The notes below the pieces were generated by a model, which saw nothing but the letters and a program-made list of their open reading frames with translations, was not told the DNA's origin and ran no database searches. From Actinomycetota bacterium (lineage in GTDB: Bacteria; Actinomycetota; Actinomycetes; S36-B12; CAIYMF01), in the NCBI GenBank assembly GCA_009697815.1, contig WLRQ01000001.1:28663-92662 (forward strand): a stretch of 64,000 nt of DNA. The letters are read 5' to 3'. The translations under genes and the position numbers were made by a program. Positions 60,483 through 64,000 of this stretch are shown here, one piece after another (position 1 is the stretch's first letter; each line of letters begins with the position of its first letter).

Positions 60483-60488
60483 TAGGAT
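60483..60488 (+). promoter_or_regulatory. Probable -10 TAGGAT of disA
   Basis: TAGGAT lies 68 bases before GTG 60557, giving a leader of about 62 bases, unlike the leaderless neighbours. disA is therefore probably transcribed both from here and from radA. Confidence 0.45.
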
Positions 60489-60556
60489 GGCCGCGCCTGA
60501 GGCGCCGTCACCAAGGTCGGGGCCCGCACCTTCGCACCACTGCACATGGGGGCTCC

Positions 60557-61648
60557 GTGGCCGGCGACAAGAACGTCGACGTCGAATCTGCGCTGCGCGC
60601 CGCCATCGCACAGATTGCGCCGGGCACCGTCCTCCGTGACGGTCTCGAGCGGATCCTTCGCGGCCGCACCGGCGGGCTGATCGTTCTCGGACACGACCGC
60701 ACCGTCGAGGCCATGGCGTCCGGTGGGTTCTCCCTCGACATCGACTTCTCCGCCCAACGCCTTCGCGAACTGTCGAAGATGGATGGGGCGGTGATCTGCG
60801 ACCGCGATGCCACCAAACTTCTCAAGGCCGCCGTCCAGTTGCTACCCGACCCCAGCACTCCCACCGACGAGCAGGGCACCCGCCACCGCACTGCCGATCG
60901 CGTCGCGAAGCAGTCCGGATATCCGGTCATCAGCGTCAGCAAGTCAATGAACACCATCGCCTTGTATGTCGCCGGTCGCCGTTACGTGCTCGAGGACTCG
61001 GGCCAAATCCTCTCGCGCGCAAACCAGGCGCTCGCCACGCTCGAGCGATACAAAATGCGCCTCGACGAAGTCAGCGGCACGCTCTCCGCACTGGAGATCG
61101 AGGATCTCGTCACCGTTCGTGATGTCAGTTCCGTCGCCCAACGGCTCGAGATGGTGCGACGGATCTCCTCCGAGATCGCCGACTACCTCATCGAGCTCGG
61201 CACCGATGGTCGCCTGATGTCACTTCAGCTCGATGAGCTGATCGCAGGCGTCGAGCTCGATCGCCAATTGGTGGTGCAGGACTACCAACCAGGTCAAGGC
61301 CGCAAGGCACGCAGCCTGGACGCCACACTTGCCGACCTTGACGCTCTCGGGGCAACCGATCTGCTCGACCTGACGTCCGTCGCGCGCGCGATCGGGTTCA
61401 CAGCGGCACCAGAACTGCTCGACTCCCCCGCGAGCCCTCGCGGCTTCCGGCTGCTGGCCCGCGTACCACGACTCCCGGAAATCGTGACCGAGCGCCTGAT
61501 CGGGCACTTCGGCGGCCTGCAGAAACTGCTCGCCGCGAGTATCGACGATCTTCAGGCAGTGGAGGGCGTCGGAGAGGCCCGCGCCCGGACAGTGCGCGAG
61601 GGGCTCTCTCGTCTTGCGGAGTCGAGCATCCTCGAGCGCTACGTCTGA
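60557..61648 (+). CDS. disA: diadenylate cyclase DisA
   Basis: A DNA-integrity scanning enzyme of 363 residues that makes cyclic di-AMP from two ATP. The DAC domain shows the catalytic DGA (76-78) and RHR (109-111) motifs, followed by a helical linker and a C-terminal helix-hairpin-helix DNA-binding region (VEGVGEARARTVREGL). Length is typical (about 358). GTG 60557 is the start; no strong ribosome site is seen. Confidence 0.96.
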   Translation: MAGDKNVDVESALRAAIAQIAPGTVLRDGLERILRGRTGGLIVLGHDRTVEAMASGGFSLDIDFSAQRLRELSKMDGAVICDRDATKLLKAAVQLLPDPSTPTDEQGTRHRTADRVAKQSGYPVISVSKSMNTIALYVAGRRYVLEDSGQILSRANQALATLERYKMRLDEVSGTLSALEIEDLVTVRDVSSVAQRLEMVRRISSEIADYLIELGTDGRLMSLQLDELIAGVELDRQLVVQDYQPGQGRKARSLDATLADLDALGATDLLDLTSVARAIGFTAAPELLDSPASPRGFRLLARVPRLPEIVTERLIGHFGGLQKLLAASIDDLQAVEGVGEARARTVREGLSRLAESSILERYV

Positions 61649-61683
61649 GCCTCTCGAGGCGTCCTTCGGCCAGATCCGCCCCG

Positions 61684-62415
61684 TCAGGACAGGCGGTCGG
61701 TGAACGCGAGGATCAAGTTCCAGGAGTCAGTGCAAGCCTGAGCCCACTCGCCGAAAGACCTGTCGAAGAACGAGTGCGGAGCGCCTTCGAACACGACCAT
61801 CTCGTGGTCAACGCCTGATGCGGTGAGCCGGGCATCGAGTGCCACGAACTCCTCGCTCGGTGTGGCGAAGTCGTCGCCGGCCACGAGCATCAGCATCGGG
61901 ACCTGGAGTCGGGCCTCGAAGTCGGCGAGCAGTTTGGGCTGGCCGTAGAAGCCGATGCAGCCTGCGAGGCCGAGGTCGGAGGCGCTCAATCGCCAAGAGT
62001 TGCTGCCACCAAAGCAGAATCCGACAGTGAACACCGGCCCCGGATTCATGGCTCGGAGGTACTCGGCCGATGCGCCAGCGTCAGCCGCGACGTACTCCGG
62101 CGTGAGTTTGGCGAGCTCGGTCTGCCAGTCGAAGTCGTCGTCGCGCTGACCAACGCCGACATCGCGGCCGAAGTAGTCGAATGCCACCGCGTGGAATCCG
62201 GCTTCGGCGAACCTCACCGCCAACTGCTCGTAGTACGGGTAGAGGCCGCGGACGTCGGGCAGGATCACGACGTTCTTGCCGTTGGGAGTGGCCGGCACCG
62301 CCACGTAGGCCGCGAAGGAGTTGCCGTCGGCCGCGGTGAGCGTGATCAGGTTATGGCTGGCCACCTCTCCGACAACGGGAGGGCTGGGGGGGCGACTGTC
62401 ATCGTCATGGCACAT
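61684..62415 (-). CDS. dienelactone hydrolase family protein
   Basis: An alpha/beta hydrolase of 243 residues. The nucleophile elbow has cysteine, GFCFGG, as in dienelactone hydrolases; the acid is in AGDDFATP and the histidine in GAPHSFFDR. The HNLITLTAADG...AYVAVPA start is typical of the family. Substrate unknown; not tied to an aromatic degradation cluster here. TAGAAC (62422-62427) 6 bases before ATG 62415 suggests a leaderless start with a slightly off-consensus -10. Confidence 0.88.
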   Translation of the reverse strand: MCHDDDSRPPSPPVVGEVASHNLITLTAADGNSFAAYVAVPATPNGKNVVILPDVRGLYPYYEQLAVRFAEAGFHAVAFDYFGRDVGVGQRDDDFDWQTELAKLTPEYVAADAGASAEYLRAMNPGPVFTVGFCFGGSNSWRLSASDLGLAGCIGFYGQPKLLADFEARLQVPMLMLVAGDDFATPSEEFVALDARLTASGVDHEMVVFEGAPHSFFDRSFGEWAQACTDSWNLILAFTDRLS

Positions 62416-62564
62416 GGCGCAGTTCTACAGCATCCGGGGCGCGCTGTCATCGTCCGCTGACCATCCCGACGATCTTGGGTTCGATCAAGGACCCGGATCT
62501 TCTGGCGCTCGCGCGGGGGCGACTGGCACTTCACCTACGCCGCTCCCGTGTAGACGCCATGCTT

Positions 62565-62578
62565 CGCCTTGAAAGGCG
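62565..62578 (-). terminator. Small hairpin after the pentapeptide-repeat gene
   Basis: CGCCTT-GA-AAGGCG pairs 6 bases with a very short loop, about 18 bases past the pentapeptide gene stop. It is a weak terminator candidate only. Confidence 0.3.
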
Positions 62579-62595
62579 CGCCGCGGGGGTGATGT

Positions 62596-63525
62596 TCAGA
62601 GCCCGAGGTGACCGGTGCAGGTGCCGCTGTGGGCGTCGGAGTTTGTTCCGTCCGGGCAGGTGGTGTTGGCGTAGGTGACGTCGGTCAGGGTCGCGCCGGT
62701 CAGGGTCGCGCCGGTCAGGTCCGCACTGGTGAGATCCACCAAGGTCAGATCCACCGAGGTCAGGTCTGCGTCGATCAGATTCGCGTCACCCAGGTAGGAG
62801 CTCGTCATATCCGCGCCGGTCAGGGTCGCGCCGGTCAAGATCACGCCGGTCAACATCGCACCGCGCACGTTCGCGCCGGTCAGATCCGCGCCGATCAGGC
62901 TCGTATAGATCAGGTTCGCGGCGCCTAGGTGGGCGCCGGTCAGGTTCGCACCGGTCAGGTTCGCACCGCTCAACTGCGCGTAGTTCAGGGGCGCGTCGGT
63001 CAGGTTGCAGCCGGACCAGTTCACCCCCGCATCAGGAAGGGGAACCACCGTTTGGGCTTCAATATCGACCACGGGGCATGCGTCTGTGGCGGCGGGGCCC
63101 CCGATGGTGAGGTGCCCAATGATGGCGGCCGCGTTGCTGGTCAAGCTGTAGCGAAGACCGGTAGCGGCGGTGGGTGCAATCGGCACCGTGGCGGAATAGT
63201 CGAAGGTCCACGCCGGGCTGACCCACGTGCCGTTGACCGCAAGTCCGTCGGCGAAGGCCCAGGTCGCGGAGGTCAAGGAGCCACAGGCAGCTGCGGGCGT
63301 GACCGCAGTGTCGGTGGCAGTGACGGCGGTGATCGGGTCGCCGGGGCTGGCCCGGGTGTAGGTGATCGTCCAGCCATCGGCGCACTGGGTCTGGGTGATG
63401 TCCACACTGCCCGCGTTCGAAACCGCGAGATCCTCGGGCCCGGTCAAGGTCAGCACGCTCGCGCCGGCCGCGGTGAGAGCGAACACGCCACTGGCCGCGG
63501 CGAGGGCGAGAACAGACCTACGCAT
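62596..63525 (-). CDS. Secreted pentapeptide-repeat protein
   Basis: An exported protein of 309 residues. A signal peptide (1-22, VLALAAASGVFALTAAGA) is followed by a beta-rich segment with an early C48...C81 pair (about 23-160). Around 20 pentapeptide repeats of the A(N/D)LTG type then run from about 175 to 285, forming a right-handed quadrilateral beta-helix. It closes with CPDGTNSD...GTC.GHL, a motif shared by many secreted members. Role unknown, perhaps a surface or adhesion structure. Confidence 0.85.
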   Translation of the reverse strand: MRRSVLALAAASGVFALTAAGASVLTLTGPEDLAVSNAGSVDITQTQCADGWTITYTRASPGDPITAVTATDTAVTPAAACGSLTSATWAFADGLAVNGTWVSPAWTFDYSATVPIAPTAATGLRYSLTSNAAAIIGHLTIGGPAATDACPVVDIEAQTVVPLPDAGVNWSGCNLTDAPLNYAQLSGANLTGANLTGAHLGAANLIYTSLIGADLTGANVRGAMLTGVILTGATLTGADMTSSYLGDANLIDADLTSVDLTLVDLTSADLTGATLTGATLTDVTYANTTCPDGTNSDAHSGTCTGHLGL

Positions 63526-63666
63526 GTGGACATCCCGGTGATCGCGTGAGGGGGCACACCCACGGCTCCAAGATCACCGACTGTGACGCCAGACTCGCAC
63601 ACAACGCCCACCCGCGATACCCCCGGCGAGCACACGATCCACCCAGGACCTCGACGCACCGGGAAC

Positions 63667-64000
63667 CTAGCGTGTCGGGGCCGGTGGGGTGAATTGCCAG
63701 TAGGCGGGGTGGCCGGGGTGGATGTGTTTGCCGTCCTGGGCGGGTGTGGGGCTCACGGTCCAGCCGCCTTCGTGCGCGCCCTGGTGGTGTGGGCTGCAGA
63801 GGAGCACGAGGTTGTCGAGATCTGTGGCGCCGCCGTGTTGCCAATGGATCACGTGGTGGGCTTGGCACCGGCTCGGGTCGACCCGGCACTCGGGGAACGC
63901 GCAGTGCTTGTCGCGAATGTCGAGGGCGATGCGTTGCTTCTTCGACGCGGTCCGCACCGAGTCACCGAGCCAGAGGACCTCGCGGGATTTCTCGCGCAAC
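63667..64000 (-). CDS. HNH endonuclease C-terminal part (DUF222/13E12-like), cut by window edge
   Basis: The last 110 or so residues of a gene that continues past the right edge. The HNH site is complete: CAFPEC..DPSRCQAHHVIHW..GG.TDLDNLVLLCSPHHQGAHEGGW, with zinc-knuckle cysteines and the catalytic HH pair. This C-terminal domain with upstream DUF222 makes the actinobacterial 13E12-repeat family, often multicopy and possibly mobile. The N-terminal part cannot be seen. Confidence 0.85.
   Translation of the reverse strand, partial: LREKSREVLWLGDSVRTASKKQRIALDIRDKHCAFPECRVDPSRCQAHHVIHWQHGGATDLDNLVLLCSPHHQGAHEGGWTVSPTPAQDGKHIHPGHPAYWQFTPPAPTR

Noticed and set aside
62680..63010. Regular direct repeats that look CRISPR-like on first view
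   Set aside because: The period is about 15 bases without spacers and translates as pentapeptide repeats.

Overview
The window is a 64 kb, gene-dense, high-GC (roughly two thirds G+C by eye) stretch of what looks like an ordinary actinobacterial chromosome. The evidence is the rex-hemA-hemC-hemD/cobA-hemB-hemL operon, actinobacterial small membrane proteins (DUF4229, DUF3017 and DUF6350-like), a disA-radA pair, a haem-attached cytochrome c maturation set (CcsB/ResB/CcdA/TlpA), menaquinone genes and a CtpE-like P-type ATPase. There is no phage, plasmid, transposase, CRISPR array, rRNA or recognisable tRNA. A free-living, aerobic, respiring member of the Actinomycetes is the best guess; no closer placement can be made from sequence reading alone.

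Layout. 0-2.8 kb: menaquinone genes menC (cut by the window edge), menE and menA. 2.8-7.7 kb (minus strand): two small membrane proteins, then ccsB, resB, ccdA and a TlpA-like thioredoxin for cytochrome c maturation. 7.8-15.5 kb (minus): a long tetrapyrrole operon led by the redox sensor gene rex and ending in a histidine phosphatase. Almost every junction is a 4-base ATGA/GTGA overlap. 15.6-18.6 kb (minus): acyl-CoA ligase, glutaredoxin-like protein and acyl-ACP desaturase. 18.6-25.2 kb: HAD phosphatase, LpdA-type quinone reductase, purine nucleoside phosphorylase, phosphohexomutase, YCII-like protein and adenosine deaminase. 25.3-31.4 kb: methylmalonyl-CoA mutase-like large subunit, D,D-carboxypeptidase, LigT-like phosphoesterase, TrpRS and a CorC/HlyC-type membrane protein. 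31.4-45.3 kb: glpD, exodeoxyribonuclease, icd, mdh, folD, an inner-membrane permease, purH, purN, DUF6350-like protein, sucD, sucC and a stand-alone B12-binding domain. 45.4-54.7 kb: PcrA/UvrD helicase, a modular secreted M15-like protein, PIG-L deacetylase, AcuC-like deacetylase, proC, TetR and a TIM-barrel isomerase. 54.7-64 kb: CtpE-like ATPase, Ppx/GppA, a cysteine-rich unknown, radA, disA, dienelactone hydrolase, a secreted pentapeptide-repeat protein and the end of an HNH endonuclease gene.

How the genes work together. The window is mostly core metabolism: haem made by the rex operon feeds the adjacent cytochrome c maturation genes; menaquinone genes supply the electron carrier; icd, mdh and sucCD are TCA-cycle enzymes; and the split B12 mutase would deliver succinyl-CoA to SucCD. 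purN/purH, PNP, adenosine deaminase and folD cover purine and one-carbon metabolism.

Most interesting points. (1) A conserved ~30-base palindromic sequence occurs three times in two distant intergenic regions (584-616 and a paired inverted copy at 44665-44797), with the look of a miniature dispersed element. (2) A strikingly regular leaderless architecture, with TANNNT hexamers 6-7 bases before ATG/GTG, fixes many start codons. (3) A leaderless 9-codon upstream ORF is coupled by ATGA to the CorC/HlyC-type gene. (4) Four 15-bp tandem repeats lie between the tetrapyrrole operon and the cytochrome c maturation genes. (5) Palindromes sit in the rex, desaturase and mdh promoter regions. I found no clearly new multi-gene defence or biosynthetic system.
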